Made by a program: the position numbers and the translations under genes. The notes beneath the pieces were generated by a model. The model was not told where the DNA came from. It saw nothing but the letters and a program-made list of their open reading frames with translations, and ran no database searches. Shown here one piece after another: positions 32,486-42,144 of a stretch of 62,114 nucleotides of DNA (its first letter is position 1; the number at the start of each line of letters is the position of its first letter). This DNA comes from Bacteroidaceae bacterium. Lineage in GTDB: Bacteria; Bacteroidota; Bacteroidia; Bacteroidales; Bacteroidaceae. The DNA lies in the NCBI GenBank assembly GCA_017617635.1, contig JAFZVW010000007.1:1-62114 (forward strand), given 5' to 3'.

Positions 32486-33502
32486 ATGAAGATTCTTTTG
32501 ACTGGTGGTGCCGGTTTCATTGGCAGCCACACACTTATTGAACTGACTGAGGCTGGCCACGAAGCCGTCGTAGTTGATAACCTGGACAACTCGAGCCCCA
32601 TTTCGCTGAAGCGAGTTGCAAAGATTATTGGCAAAGAGGTTCCTTTCTACAAGGTCGACATCCGCGACCGCGAGGGTTTGCAGAAGGTTTTTGACGACCA
32701 CAAGTTTGACGCTTGCATCCACTTTGCAGGCCTTAAGGCTGTTGGTGAGAGTTGCGTTAAGCCTCTGGAGTATTACGAGAACAACATGAACGGCACGTTT
32801 GTTCTGCTGGACGTAATGCGTAAGAACGGATGCAAGAATATAATTTTCTCTTCTTCAGCCACAGTTTACGGTGATCCTGCCATAATCCCTATCACAGAAG
32901 AGTGTCCAAAGGGTCATTGTACCAACCCTTACGGCCAGACAAAGTCTATGTTGGAAGAGGTTCTGATGGATGTTCAGAAGGCAGACCCGGAGTGGAACGT
33001 AGTACTGCTTCGCTACTTCAACCCAATCGGTGCCCACAAGTCTGGCACTATTGGCGAAAATCCTAACGGCATACCCAACAACCTGATGCCATACATCACT
33101 CAGACTGCCGTCGGCAAGCGTACTGAACTGGGTGTGTTCGGCAACGATTATGACACACACGACGGCACAGGTGTACGTGACTACATCCATGTAGTTGACC
33201 TGGCAAGGGCTCATGTAGCTGCGCTGAAGGCTATTGTTGCCAAGAAGGGCATTGCCATCTATAATATCGGTACCGGCCACGGTTATTCAGTCCTGGATGT
33301 TGTCAAGGCATTCGAAAAGGCTAACGGCGTTCCTGTTCCATACAGCATCAAGCCCCGTCGCCCGGGTGATATCGCTACCTGTTACTGCAACCCTGCCAAG
33401 GCCAAGGCAGAACTCGGTTGGGAGGCTCAGTACGGTATCGAGGAAATGTGCCGTGATTCATGGAACTGGCAGAAGAACAATCCAAACGGTTTTGAAGAGT
33501 AA
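32486..33502 (+). CDS. galE: UDP-glucose 4-epimerase
   Basis: 338 residues, standard length. NAD site GGAGFIGSHT (7-16), Ser-Ala-Thr in FSSSATVYGD, catalytic YGQTK, and NIGTGHGYSV. It interconverts UDP-glucose and UDP-galactose for sugar use and cell-surface polymers. Single gene between its own promoter and a terminator. Confidence 0.97.
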   Translation: MKILLTGGAGFIGSHTLIELTEAGHEAVVVDNLDNSSPISLKRVAKIIGKEVPFYKVDIRDREGLQKVFDDHKFDACIHFAGLKAVGESCVKPLEYYENNMNGTFVLLDVMRKNGCKNIIFSSSATVYGDPAIIPITEECPKGHCTNPYGQTKSMLEEVLMDVQKADPEWNVVLLRYFNPIGAHKSGTIGENPNGIPNNLMPYITQTAVGKRTELGVFGNDYDTHDGTGVRDYIHVVDLARAHVAALKAIVAKKGIAIYNIGTGHGYSVLDVVKAFEKANGVPVPYSIKPRRPGDIATCYCNPAKAKAELGWEAQYGIEEMCRDSWNWQKNNPNGFEE

Positions 33503-33512
33503 ATAAAACAAC

Positions 33513-33543
33513 AAAGCCCCGTCATTTAACAGATGGGGCTTTT
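33513..33543 (+). terminator. galE terminator
   Basis: AAAGCCCC...GGGGCTTT stem with one G-U and T-run (TTTTATT). Confidence 0.9.
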
Positions 33544-33557
33544 ATTAAAAAACATAT

Positions 33558-33959
33558 ATGAAGTTTTTGTACACACTGGCAATCGGTTTGTTTTTTGCAA
33601 CCGGCATTCTTGCACAGAACGAGACACCTGATGCCATTTATGTATGGGTAGACGGAAGCGAAGTGTGCTATCGTCTGGATGCTGAACCTGTAGTTAAGTT
33701 TCAGGACAATCAGGCCATACTGTATGTCAATGGAGTGGAAGTACTGGTTCTGGACCTGGAGGAGCACGGAGACCTGAAAATTGTCTTTGGACAATACGAA
33801 AAGGAAAAGGATCCTACAGGTATCACGGATTTAGGGAATGAAAGCAATTCCTCAAATACAAAAGTAAGCCACAGTGGCAAGTACATCCGTGGCGGCAAGG
33901 TAATTATCGTCAAGGACGGCAAGATGTACGACACTAACGGTGTCGTTATTAAAAACTAA
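33558..33959 (+). CDS. Small secreted protein, unknown
   Basis: 133 residues. Signal peptide MKFLYTLAIGLFFATGILAQ. Beta-rich middle (YVWVDGSEVCYRLDAEPVV) and a short C-terminal tail with GGKVIIVKDGKMYDTNG, which looks like the tails of exported Prevotella proteins. It lies just after the galE terminator and before the transglutaminase-like gene; joint expression is plausible. Confidence 0.65.
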   Translation: MKFLYTLAIGLFFATGILAQNETPDAIYVWVDGSEVCYRLDAEPVVKFQDNQAILYVNGVEVLVLDLEEHGDLKIVFGQYEKEKDPTGITDLGNESNSSNTKVSHSGKYIRGGKVIIVKDGKMYDTNGVVIKN

Positions 33960-33979
33960 AATGGAGGTTAATGACTGAT

Positions 33980-35305
33980 ATGAAAAAGATTATTTTCATC
34001 ATAGCAGTGCTGGCGGCAGCAAATGCAAACGCCCAAGTTGTAAAAATATACCAAAGCGACAACACCCAGCCTGTAACATTCCGCAATCCCAGCAGCATAC
34101 ATTTCTGCACAGACACCGAGGATGAAACATATAACCCTGATGGGAGCACCGAAGATGCTTCGCTGTACAAGGCCACGCCATTTCTGTCGAGCAATAACCT
34201 GCTGGTATATACGACAGAAAACAACCTGGCAGGTAATCTGAGCAAGCTGCTGATTGTAGCAGAATCAAGCAATGCCTTCGGGCTGAACAGCGTTGTGATC
34301 AAACCTGAAGAATATCAGGAAATCAAGGAATTTACTGACAAGAATGTCGTAAACGGCATCTCATCCAAATTCAACAAGATGAAGGCAATCCTGGCATGGT
34401 GCAGAAACAACGTTTCATATATGAATGTAGTACCTGAATTTGACCCGGATGTTGAGCCTAACTGGGCTTATCAGGTATTCAAGAACCGTACTGCCGTTTG
34501 CCAGGGCTATGCCAATCTGTGCAACGTAATGCTGGAAAGCCAGGGTATTCCTGCCGTAAATGCAAACGGCTATCTTGCACCATATGGCGGACATGCCTGG
34601 GTCTACACACTGGTTGATGACACATGGTATGTGATTGATCCGACTAATGATGGATCCACAGCATACAAGGCCGCTGCGCAACTAACCAGTTACAACAGCA
34701 AACTGATTCCCTATTTCTTTGACATGCCTCTGTTCGAAGACAACACATGCGTGTATGGTTTCCGCGGCAAGACTTTCAACGTTGAGCAGGTCAAGTCTTC
34801 TGAAAGCGCTATCCTTTCCATCCCCTACGCTGTCCGCGGATACAAGCTGCAGTCATTTGACCCGCAGGCTCCACTGCCTTCAAATGTACGTGAAATATAT
34901 CTGCATCAGTTTATCCAATCCGTCGGTGACTATGTAGAGGGTCTGAAAAAATATGGAACAAACCTGGTAAATATATTCGTCGAGGATGCCAATACCAAAC
35001 TGTGCGACTTTGACGGATGCGTATATACTGTAGCAAACAAGCAACCTGATCAGTTGCTATACATTCCAGGCGCCAAGAAAGAGGTACATATAGCACCTAT
35101 GCAAACTATAGGCAAGAATACTGTTTCGGGCAATCAATCTCTTGAGAAGATATGGTTTGACGTTACCTCAAAGACCTTTGAAGGATGGGCTGTGGAAGAT
35201 TGTCCTAAACTGAAGGAAATCCACATTGCTACAGATGCCACATATAACGAAAACTCTTTCTCTGGGGTTCACAAGGATTGTAAAATCCTGAAGGATGTTG
35301 AGTAA
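33980..35305 (+). CDS. Secreted transglutaminase-like protein with leucine-rich tail
   Basis: 441 residues from the ATG at 33980 (MKKIIFIIAVLAAANANAQ). The papain-like fold has the catalytic set Cys in TAVCQGYAN (about 173), His in YGGHAWVY (about 203) and Asp in YVIDPTND (about 220). The C-terminal part (VREIYLHQF, LEKIWFDVTSKTF, LKEIHIATDATYN) has BspA-like leucine-rich strands, which are often used for surface binding. It may cut or cross-link proteins in the periplasm or outside. Confidence 0.8.
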   Translation: MKKIIFIIAVLAAANANAQVVKIYQSDNTQPVTFRNPSSIHFCTDTEDETYNPDGSTEDASLYKATPFLSSNNLLVYTTENNLAGNLSKLLIVAESSNAFGLNSVVIKPEEYQEIKEFTDKNVVNGISSKFNKMKAILAWCRNNVSYMNVVPEFDPDVEPNWAYQVFKNRTAVCQGYANLCNVMLESQGIPAVNANGYLAPYGGHAWVYTLVDDTWYVIDPTNDGSTAYKAAAQLTSYNSKLIPYFFDMPLFEDNTCVYGFRGKTFNVEQVKSSESAILSIPYAVRGYKLQSFDPQAPLPSNVREIYLHQFIQSVGDYVEGLKKYGTNLVNIFVEDANTKLCDFDGCVYTVANKQPDQLLYIPGAKKEVHIAPMQTIGKNTVSGNQSLEKIWFDVTSKTFEGWAVEDCPKLKEIHIATDATYNENSFSGVHKDCKILKDVE

Positions 35306-36347
35306 CTGTAGGGAACATAGTTTCTTATTAATTATGATATTTCTGCTGCTGGCATCATGTCAGCAGCAGAAATCGCATAAGCCCTCGGTCATTTTTGCCA
35401 GGGACACAGATACGACAGATATCGTTGAACTGGAGGGAATACAACAGAGCGGTACCGTGATTGCCGGTACTCTTAACGGTCCCGAATACTACTACGAATG
35501 GCACGGTCATGGTATGGGTGTACAGTATCTGTTGGCAGACGCCTTTGCACAGAGCATAGGTGCACGCCTGGAAATGCAGGTAGCAAAGGACAGTACCGAA
35601 CTCAGGTCGTGGCTGGAAGCAGGGCAAATAGATTTTATTGCCATAGGTGACGTAAGAAAAACCGACAGTGCTCCGTGGGAAACCAATATTCAGTCCTTGC
35701 GAAATGCAATGGACACATGGTGGAGTCCCAAACGCGAGAGCGAAGTCATGGCCCAGTTTACGTACCGTGTAAAACAGGGAACGCGCATACGCCGTCGACC
35801 TATGTGGAGAAATCGCGTAAAAGGAGTAATTTCCGATTACGACCACATTTTCATGCGTCATGCCAGCCGTATTGGCTGGGATTGGAAATTGATGGCTGCG
35901 CAGTGCTATCAGGAATCAGGCTTTGATCCACAGGCTCGAAGTTGGGCTGGAGCTCAGGGGTTGATGCAGATAATGCCGGGTACAGCCAGGCAGTTAGGTG
36001 TTCCAAATAGCAGCATATGGAATCCTGAGACGAATATCGCCACTGCCGCACGACTGCTGAGCAACCTGAATGGGAAATACAGCGACATACATGACAGCGA
36101 CGAACGTATCAACTTCGTCCTGGCTGCATATAATGGCGGTGCCGGTCATATTGAGGATGCCCGAACCTTAACACGCAAGAATGGCGGTAATGCAGACAAG
36201 TGGAATGATGTCAGGCATTGGATTCTGCAGTTGCAGTATCCTGACACATACAGGGACCCAGATGTACGATGCGGATACATGCGCGGCACAGAGACCGTGG
36301 AATATGTACGCAGTATCCGCAGCCACTGGAACACCTACAGGAGATAA
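35295..36347 (+). CDS. mltF: MltF-like membrane-bound lytic transglycosylase
   Basis: 350 residues, lipobox LLLASC (Cys22). A substrate-binding (SBP_bac_3) half is followed by a GH23 SLT domain with the catalytic Glu in CYQESGFDPQARS (about 209) and QGLMQIMPGTARQLG, NIATAARLLSNL, FVLAAYNGGAGHI. It cuts peptidoglycan at the outer-membrane side. The start overlaps the upstream gene by 11 bp, so both are translated together. Confidence 0.92.
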   Translation: MLSNCREHSFLLIMIFLLLASCQQQKSHKPSVIFARDTDTTDIVELEGIQQSGTVIAGTLNGPEYYYEWHGHGMGVQYLLADAFAQSIGARLEMQVAKDSTELRSWLEAGQIDFIAIGDVRKTDSAPWETNIQSLRNAMDTWWSPKRESEVMAQFTYRVKQGTRIRRRPMWRNRVKGVISDYDHIFMRHASRIGWDWKLMAAQCYQESGFDPQARSWAGAQGLMQIMPGTARQLGVPNSSIWNPETNIATAARLLSNLNGKYSDIHDSDERINFVLAAYNGGAGHIEDARTLTRKNGGNADKWNDVRHWILQLQYPDTYRDPDVRCGYMRGTETVEYVRSIRSHWNTYRR

Positions 36348-36350
36348 AGG

Positions 36351-37790
36351 CTATTCCTGATTCTTTTTGGTCAGCAGCACAACATTTTCCACATGTTGCG
36401 TGTGGGGGAACATATCCACCGGCTGAATCCTGTCAACCTGATATGCCACGTTCAGCAACTGCAAATCACGTGCCTGTGTAGCAGGGTTGCAACTGACGTA
36501 GACAATGCGCTGGGGCGCAGCTTTAAGGATAACATTTATGACGTCGGCGTGCATGCCTGCACGAGGCGGATCGGTGATTATTACATCCGGACGTCCGTGC
36601 TGTGCAATAAAATCATCCGTAAGGACATCCTTCATGTCACCTGCATAGAAATCGGTATTAGCGATACCGTTAATCTGACTGTTGACCTTTGCGTCCTCGA
36701 TTGCCTCAGGCACGTATTCTATTCCTATTACCTTGCTGGCCTTCCTGGCCACAAAGTTCGCAATGGTTCCCGTACCTGTATAAAGGTCATAGACAACCTC
36801 ACTGCCTGTCAGACCGGCAAAACTGCGGGCTACTGAATATAATTCATAGGCCTGGTCGGTATTGGTCTGGTAGAAAGATTTGGGTCCTACCTTGAAGCGC
36901 AGGTCCTCCATTTCAAGGAAAATGTGGTCATTGCCCTTGAATACCAGGATGTCCTGATCTCCGATTGTGTCGTTGCATTTCTGGTTATCCAGATACAGGA
37001 GTGATGTAACCTGCGGAAAACTGTCCGCAACATGCTGCAGCAATCCACGTGCCTCTTCCCTACTCTGCCTCAGCGTATCGTCACTTGTATGATCGTAGTG
37101 AAAATGCAGGATTACCATCCATTCACCGCTGTTGCTACACCTTATAATAATACCACGCATTAGACCGACCTGCTGACGCAAGTCGAAGAACGACAGATTG
37201 TGCTCCAAAGCATAGTCCCTGACGGAATTGCGGATATCGTTATGAAGAGGCTGCATCAGATGGCACTCCTGTATTGGCAGAATCTTGTCAAAGGCGCCGC
37301 TGACGTGGAAGCCTACTGCCGGAGCAAACGGAATACCTTCCTGCATCTGCTGACGCGTGAGCCATTGCTTGTTGCAGCATCCGAAATCCAACTTGTTGCG
37401 GTAATGCCTTGTCTGCCTGCTGCCTATAATGGGCTGGCATTCCGGCAGATTTATATGCCCGATGCGCGTCAGGGCATCTACAACCTGCTTCTGTTTCCAG
37501 CGTATCTGTTCGTCATAAGGCAGGCATTGCCACTTGCATCCGCCACATACTCCAAAGTGTTCACAGAACGGTTCCTGACGCAATGGACTGGGTTGTACGA
37601 TACGCTCTATCTCGCCTTCCATGAAACTATGTTTCTTTCGGGTTATGCGCACATCCACGACATCTCCAGGCACAGCATACGGGACAAATAAAACCTTGTC
37701 ATTTATACGTGTCAGCGACTTGCCCTCAGCAGCCACATCGGTAATCCGGACATTCTCTATGATGATAAGTTTATTCTTCTGTCTGCTCAT
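36351..37790 (-). CDS. rlmD: 23S rRNA (uracil-5-)-methyltransferase RumA/RlmD
   Basis: 479 residues from the ATG at 37790. N-terminal TRAM/OB part, iron-sulfur Cys set CEHFGVCGGC (C76, C82, C85), SAM fold YDLYTGTGTIA, and the catalytic Cys in YVSCNPATQARDL. The 37809-37816 -7 box is its promoter. It converges with mltF with a gap of 3 bp. Confidence 0.94.
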   Translation of the reverse strand: MSRQKNKLIIIENVRITDVAAEGKSLTRINDKVLFVPYAVPGDVVDVRITRKKHSFMEGEIERIVQPSPLRQEPFCEHFGVCGGCKWQCLPYDEQIRWKQKQVVDALTRIGHINLPECQPIIGSRQTRHYRNKLDFGCCNKQWLTRQQMQEGIPFAPAVGFHVSGAFDKILPIQECHLMQPLHNDIRNSVRDYALEHNLSFFDLRQQVGLMRGIIIRCSNSGEWMVILHFHYDHTSDDTLRQSREEARGLLQHVADSFPQVTSLLYLDNQKCNDTIGDQDILVFKGNDHIFLEMEDLRFKVGPKSFYQTNTDQAYELYSVARSFAGLTGSEVVYDLYTGTGTIANFVARKASKVIGIEYVPEAIEDAKVNSQINGIANTDFYAGDMKDVLTDDFIAQHGRPDVIITDPPRAGMHADVINVILKAAPQRIVYVSCNPATQARDLQLLNVAYQVDRIQPVDMFPHTQHVENVVLLTKKNQE

Positions 37791-37808
37791 ATCATATGTA
37801 TTTGATTG

Positions 37809-37816
37809 CAAAAGTA
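37809..37816 (-). promoter_or_regulatory. rlmD -7 box (TACTTTTG)
   Basis: TAnnTTTG on the minus strand, 18 bp before the start. Confidence 0.6.
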
Positions 37817-37869
37817 GTATATTTTATCGAAAAAGTTGGGAGATTAACCCAAGTTTTCGTTTTTATTAC

Positions 37870-37877
37870 TATATTTG
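37870..37877 (+). promoter_or_regulatory. ppdK -7 box (TATATTTG)
   Basis: Perfect TAnnTTTG on the plus strand with a TTTTCG stretch at the -33 side, 44 bp before the start. Confidence 0.65.
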
Positions 37878-37921
37878 CACCTACGATAATTATTTTAATA
37901 ACTAATAAAAACTAACTACAC

Positions 37922-40648
37922 ATGAGTCAGAAAAGAGTCTATACTTTCGGCAACGGACAGGCTGAGGGTAACGCTACCATGCGTGAGGTACTAGGCGGTA
38001 AGGGTGCTAACCTGGCCGAGATGAACCACATCGGTGTACCAGTACCTCCAGGTTTCACAATTACAACTGATACCTGCAACGAGTATTACGAGGTTGGTCA
38101 GGACAAGATTGTTGAATTGCTGACTGCTGAGGTTGATGCTGCTGTAGCTCATACCGAGAAGCTTATGAACTGCAGGTTCGGTGATCCCAAGAATCCACTT
38201 TTGGTTTCCGTACGTTCAGGTGCCCGTGCCTCAATGCCAGGCATGATGGATACCATCCTGAACCTGGGTCTGAACGACGAGGTAGCTGCAGGTATGGTCG
38301 AGAAGACAGGCAACCCTCATTTCGTATACGATTCATACCGTCGTTTCGTACAGATGTACGGTGACGTGGTAATGGGTCTGAAGCCGGAAAACAAGGAGGA
38401 CATCGATCCGTTCGAGGCTATTATCGAGAAGGTCAAGGAAGAACAGGGCGTAGTTCTGGACAAGGACTTGAGTGTTGAGTCACTGAAGAAGCTGGTTGAG
38501 TTGTTCAAGAAGGCAATCAAGGACCAGACAGGCCAGGACTTCCCCACCGATCCCAAGGAGCAGCTCTGGGGCGCTATCTGTGCTGTGTTCCGCAGCTGGA
38601 TGAACGAGCGTGCCATCCTCTATCGTAAGATGGAAGGTATACCTGATGAATGGGGTACTGCAGTATCTGTAATGGCAATGGTATTCGGTAACATGGGCGA
38701 CACCTCTGCTACCGGCGTATGCTTCAGCCGTGATGCAGGTAACGGTGAGAACCTCTTCAACGGTGAGTACCTGATCAATGCTCAGGGCGAGGACGTTGTT
38801 GCTGGTATCCGCACACCTCAGCAGATTACCAAGATCGGCTCTCAGCGTTGGGCTGAGCGTGCAGGTATAAGCGAGGAGGAGCGTGTAGCAAAATATCCTT
38901 CTATGGAAGAGGCTATGCCTGAACTTTACAAGGAGCTGGATGCTCTTCAGGACAAGCTCGAGAAGCACTACCACGACATGCAGGATATGGAGTTCACAGT
39001 ACAGGAAGGCAAGTTGTGGTTCCTGCAGACCCGTAACGGCAAGCGCACAGGTACGGCAATGGTAAAGATTGCAATGGATCTGCTGCACGAGGGCATGATT
39101 GACGAGAAGACTGCCCTGTTACGCTGCGAGCCCAACAAACTGGACGAACTGCTGCATCCGGTATTCGACAAGGCTGCACTGAAGGCTGCCAAGGTGATTA
39201 CTCAGGGGCTGCCTGCATCACCAGGTGCTGCATGCGGTCAGATTGTATTCCACGCAGATGATGCCGAGGTATGGCATGCCAAAGGCCGCAAGGTAATTAT
39301 GGTCCGCATCGAGACAAGTCCCGAGGACCTGGCCGGTATGAGTGCAGCCGAGGGTATTCTGACAGCTCGTGGAGGTATGACATCACACGCAGCCGTTGTT
39401 GCACGCGGCATGGGTAAGTGCTGTGTATCCGGTGCCGGTGAGATTCACGTTGACTATAAAGCCAAGACCGTTGAAATTGACGGCGTAGTTTACAAGGAAG
39501 GCGACTACATCTCCCTGAATGGTACAACCGGTCAGGTTTATGCCGGTCAGATTGCCACCAAGGAAGCTGAGGTTTCAGGTGACTTCAAGGAGTTGATGGA
39601 CCTTTGCGACAAGTACACCAAGATGGAGATACGTACAAATGCCGACACACCACACGACGCACAGGTTGCCCGCAACTTCGGTGCCAAGGGTATCGGTCTT
39701 ACACGTACCGAGCACATGTTCTTCGAAGGTGAGAAGATCAAGGCTATGCGCGAAATGATTCTGGCTGACAGCGTCGAGGGTCGCGAGAAGGCACTTGCCA
39801 AGCTGCTGCCTTTCCAGACAGAGGACTTCTACGGAATTCTGAAGGCTATGGACGGTTGCCACGTGAACATTCGTCTGCTCGACCCTCCTCTGCACGAGTT
39901 CGTACCTGCTGATGACAATGTTCAGGGTCAGAAGGATATGGCTGCCGAGATGGGTGTAACTGTCGAGGAAATCCAGCGTCGAGTACATTCTCTGCACGAG
40001 AACAACCCAATGTTGGGTCACCGCGGTTGCCGTCTGGGCATCACATTCCCCGAAATCACTGCCATGCAGACTCGCGCTATACTGACTGCAGCATGCCGTC
40101 TGAAGAAGGAAGGCTGCGATCCGCATCCTGAAATCATGGTTCCACTTATCGGTATCATGTACGAGCTGAAGCAGCAGAAGGAAATTATCCAGCGCGTTGC
40201 CAAGGAAGTATTTGCCGAGCAGGGTGTTGAAATCCCATTCGAAATCGGCACGATGATTGAGATTCCACGTGCTGCACTGACAGCAGACCGTATTGCAACT
40301 GAAGCAGAATACTTCTCATTCGGTACAAATGACCTGACACAGATGACCTTCGGATATAGCCGTGACGACGTAGCAAGCTTCTTGCCTGACTATCTGGAGA
40401 AGAAGATTCTAAAGGCAGACCCGTTCCAGGTTCTGGATCAGAATGGCGTTGGTCAGTTGATAAAGATGGCCGTAGAGAAAGGCCGTGCTGTTCGTCCAGG
40501 TATGCGCACAGGTATCTGCGGTGAGCACGGTGGTGAGCCAAGTTCTGTTAAGTTCTGCGCCAAGGTTGGTATGAACTACGCATCTTGTTCTCCATTCCGT
40601 GTGCCCATTGCACGTCTGGCTGCCGCGCAGGCTGCTGTAGAAGAGTAA
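37922..40648 (+). CDS. ppdK: Pyruvate, phosphate dikinase
   Basis: 908 residues. ATP-grasp N-terminal domain (GGKGANLAEM, RSGARASMPGMMDT), the phospho-carrier His in GGMTSHAAVVARG (about 488), and the C-terminal PEP/pyruvate site ending FCAKVGMNYASCSPFR. It interconverts pyruvate + ATP + Pi and PEP + AMP + PPi; in Bacteroidales it works in PEP-centred glycolysis. Codon use is that of a highly expressed gene. Confidence 0.97.
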   Translation: MSQKRVYTFGNGQAEGNATMREVLGGKGANLAEMNHIGVPVPPGFTITTDTCNEYYEVGQDKIVELLTAEVDAAVAHTEKLMNCRFGDPKNPLLVSVRSGARASMPGMMDTILNLGLNDEVAAGMVEKTGNPHFVYDSYRRFVQMYGDVVMGLKPENKEDIDPFEAIIEKVKEEQGVVLDKDLSVESLKKLVELFKKAIKDQTGQDFPTDPKEQLWGAICAVFRSWMNERAILYRKMEGIPDEWGTAVSVMAMVFGNMGDTSATGVCFSRDAGNGENLFNGEYLINAQGEDVVAGIRTPQQITKIGSQRWAERAGISEEERVAKYPSMEEAMPELYKELDALQDKLEKHYHDMQDMEFTVQEGKLWFLQTRNGKRTGTAMVKIAMDLLHEGMIDEKTALLRCEPNKLDELLHPVFDKAALKAAKVITQGLPASPGAACGQIVFHADDAEVWHAKGRKVIMVRIETSPEDLAGMSAAEGILTARGGMTSHAAVVARGMGKCCVSGAGEIHVDYKAKTVEIDGVVYKEGDYISLNGTTGQVYAGQIATKEAEVSGDFKELMDLCDKYTKMEIRTNADTPHDAQVARNFGAKGIGLTRTEHMFFEGEKIKAMREMILADSVEGREKALAKLLPFQTEDFYGILKAMDGCHVNIRLLDPPLHEFVPADDNVQGQKDMAAEMGVTVEEIQRRVHSLHENNPMLGHRGCRLGITFPEITAMQTRAILTAACRLKKEGCDPHPEIMVPLIGIMYELKQQKEIIQRVAKEVFAEQGVEIPFEIGTMIEIPRAALTADRIATEAEYFSFGTNDLTQMTFGYSRDDVASFLPDYLEKKILKADPFQVLDQNGVGQLIKMAVEKGRAVRPGMRTGICGEHGGEPSSVKFCAKVGMNYASCSPFRVPIARLAAAQAAVEE

Positions 40649-40661
40649 AAACAACTCGTAT

Positions 40662-41522
40662 ATGGCAATGATCAAATGCCCCGAATGCGGGCAGAGAGTT
40701 TCATCAATGGCCCTTACATGTCCACACTGCGGTGTGGGCATTAAGGGTCATTTGAGGGAATGTCCTATGTGTGGCGAATGGCTGTTGGATGACCAACCCC
40801 GTTGCCCCGAGTGTAATTCAGTGGTTGAGTTGAAACAAGCCGACCAGAACATCCCATCCGACAACGATAGGAACAATCAGGACGATAAGGATAAACAGAG
40901 CTCCAAAAAGAATAAAAACTCAAACACTGTCATATGGGTTCTTGTCTTCCTGCTTCTGCTGATTGGCATTGGCGTTGCCTGGGCTTTCCAAGCGTATTCT
41001 GACTACAAGGAAGAAGAACGCCGTATGTTCGAGGAAGAAATGAAAGAGCGCAGGCTGGAAGAGGAAAAGCGAAACAAGGAGTTTGCCGAAATTCAGCGCA
41101 AGGACAGTCTGGATTGGGTATATGCCCAGGAAGTAAACACCGTTGCATCAATGGACCGCTATCTGCAGTTGCACCCACGTGGCAACTATATGGACGAAGC
41201 CATGATGAAGCGCGATGATCTGAAACGCACCGAGGTTACCGAAGAGGATCGTTCACGTATCCGTAATATACTGGAAAGCAGACTAACCGAAGCATCAAGC
41301 CGCAAGCCCTCTGTTGGCGACATAATTGGTATTCACTACCAGATAAGCGGTGACCTGTCAATCACAAAGGAACAGACCACAACAGGTTCAGTACAGTTCT
41401 ACGCAAAATGCAAGGTAAGCGAAACCATCTCACGCACTGATCCTACAAAGCCTACAGACTCTACATTCATCCTGAGGGCCATTCTGGATATTGACAAGAA
41501 TGTTATGGAGATAAATCTGTAA
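40662..41522 (+). CDS. Zinc-ribbon membrane protein
   Basis: 286 residues. Two zinc ribbons (CPECGQRV...CPHCG; CPMCGEW...CPECN), a charged linker, one membrane helix (VIWVLVFLLLLIGIGVAW, about 91-108), a charged coiled coil (EEERRMFEEEMKERRLEEE) and a globular C-terminal part. The topology suggests cytoplasmic ribbons and an extracytoplasmic coiled coil. Function unknown; it follows ppdK by 13 bp and may share its transcript. Confidence 0.7.
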   Translation: MAMIKCPECGQRVSSMALTCPHCGVGIKGHLRECPMCGEWLLDDQPRCPECNSVVELKQADQNIPSDNDRNNQDDKDKQSSKKNKNSNTVIWVLVFLLLLIGIGVAWAFQAYSDYKEEERRMFEEEMKERRLEEEKRNKEFAEIQRKDSLDWVYAQEVNTVASMDRYLQLHPRGNYMDEAMMKRDDLKRTEVTEEDRSRIRNILESRLTEASSRKPSVGDIIGIHYQISGDLSITKEQTTTGSVQFYAKCKVSETISRTDPTKPTDSTFILRAILDIDKNVMEINL

Positions 41523-41542
41523 CCTATACGTACATATATAAT

Positions 41543-41575
41543 AAGGAACGACGCACAGCAATGGCGTCGTTCCTT
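41543..41575. terminator. Terminator between converging genes
   Basis: AAGGAACGACGC and GCGTCGTTCCTT pair perfectly over 12 bp with a 9-nt loop. Confidence 0.9.
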
Positions 41576-41600
41576 ATTTATATACTATTGTCTATTTTTT

Positions 41601-42014
41601 TTAGAAAGGTAAGTCCTCGTTGCTCTCTGTTGGCGTGAAAGGAGCCTCGGCAGGAGCGCTCGTCGGCATTGGAGCTGCAGCTGGTGCAGCATCAAAAGGA
41701 GCAACAGAAGGCGCTGCCATCGGTGCTGGAGCAGCCTCCAGGTTACGATCCACATTCCATGCACGGATTGAATTGAACCAACGGCCATTGTACTCGTGGG
41801 CATCAATGTCAAAACTTACACGCACCATCTCGCCTGACTGTATATTGAACTGTTGTATTTTTTCTGACCCGAACACTTCGAACATCATCTTACGCGGGAA
41901 GCGGTCACTTACGGTTTCCAATACATACGAAGCAAGCTTCCATTCATTTCCATTACGTGCTGATACGCCGCTGCGCTCCGGCAGAACGGCAATGATTTTA
42001 CCTATTAATTCCAT
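41601..42014 (-). CDS. DUF3127 OB-fold, SSB-like protein (chromosomal copy)
   Basis: 137 residues. OB-fold opening MELIGKIIAVLPERSGVS, a strand with KMMFEVFGSEKIQQF, then an Ala/Pro-rich linker (about 90-125) and the tip ESNEDLPF. The order, with an acidic final Phe, follows single-stranded DNA-binding proteins. It lies beside dnaN, which supports a role in DNA replication or repair. See the phage paralogue at 20295. Confidence 0.8.
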   Translation of the reverse strand: MELIGKIIAVLPERSGVSARNGNEWKLASYVLETVSDRFPRKMMFEVFGSEKIQQFNIQSGEMVRVSFDIDAHEYNGRWFNSIRAWNVDRNLEAAPAPMAAPSVAPFDAAPAAAPMPTSAPAEAPFTPTESNEDLPF

Positions 42015-42036
42015 ATTAGTTACTTTGATTTGTCTA

Positions 42037-42068
42037 CAAAGGTAGTTAAAAAGAGACAGACAGACAAA
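42037..42068 (-). promoter_or_regulatory. Promoter of the DUF3127 gene
   Basis: Minus strand TTTG (42065-42068) and TACCTTTG (42037-42044), 20 bp apart. Confidence 0.75.
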
Positions 42069-42084
42069 TTTACATGTCTATTTT

Positions 42085-42115
42085 TTTGAGTTATCGGGAA
42101 AAAAGAGTATTTTTG
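42085..42115 (+). promoter_or_regulatory. dnaN promoter
   Basis: TTTG (42085-42088) and TATTTTTG (42108-42115), 19 bp apart; divergent from the DUF3127 promoter. Confidence 0.75.
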
Positions 42116-42144
42116 CGCGAGAATAAAGACTAAATCTACATCAT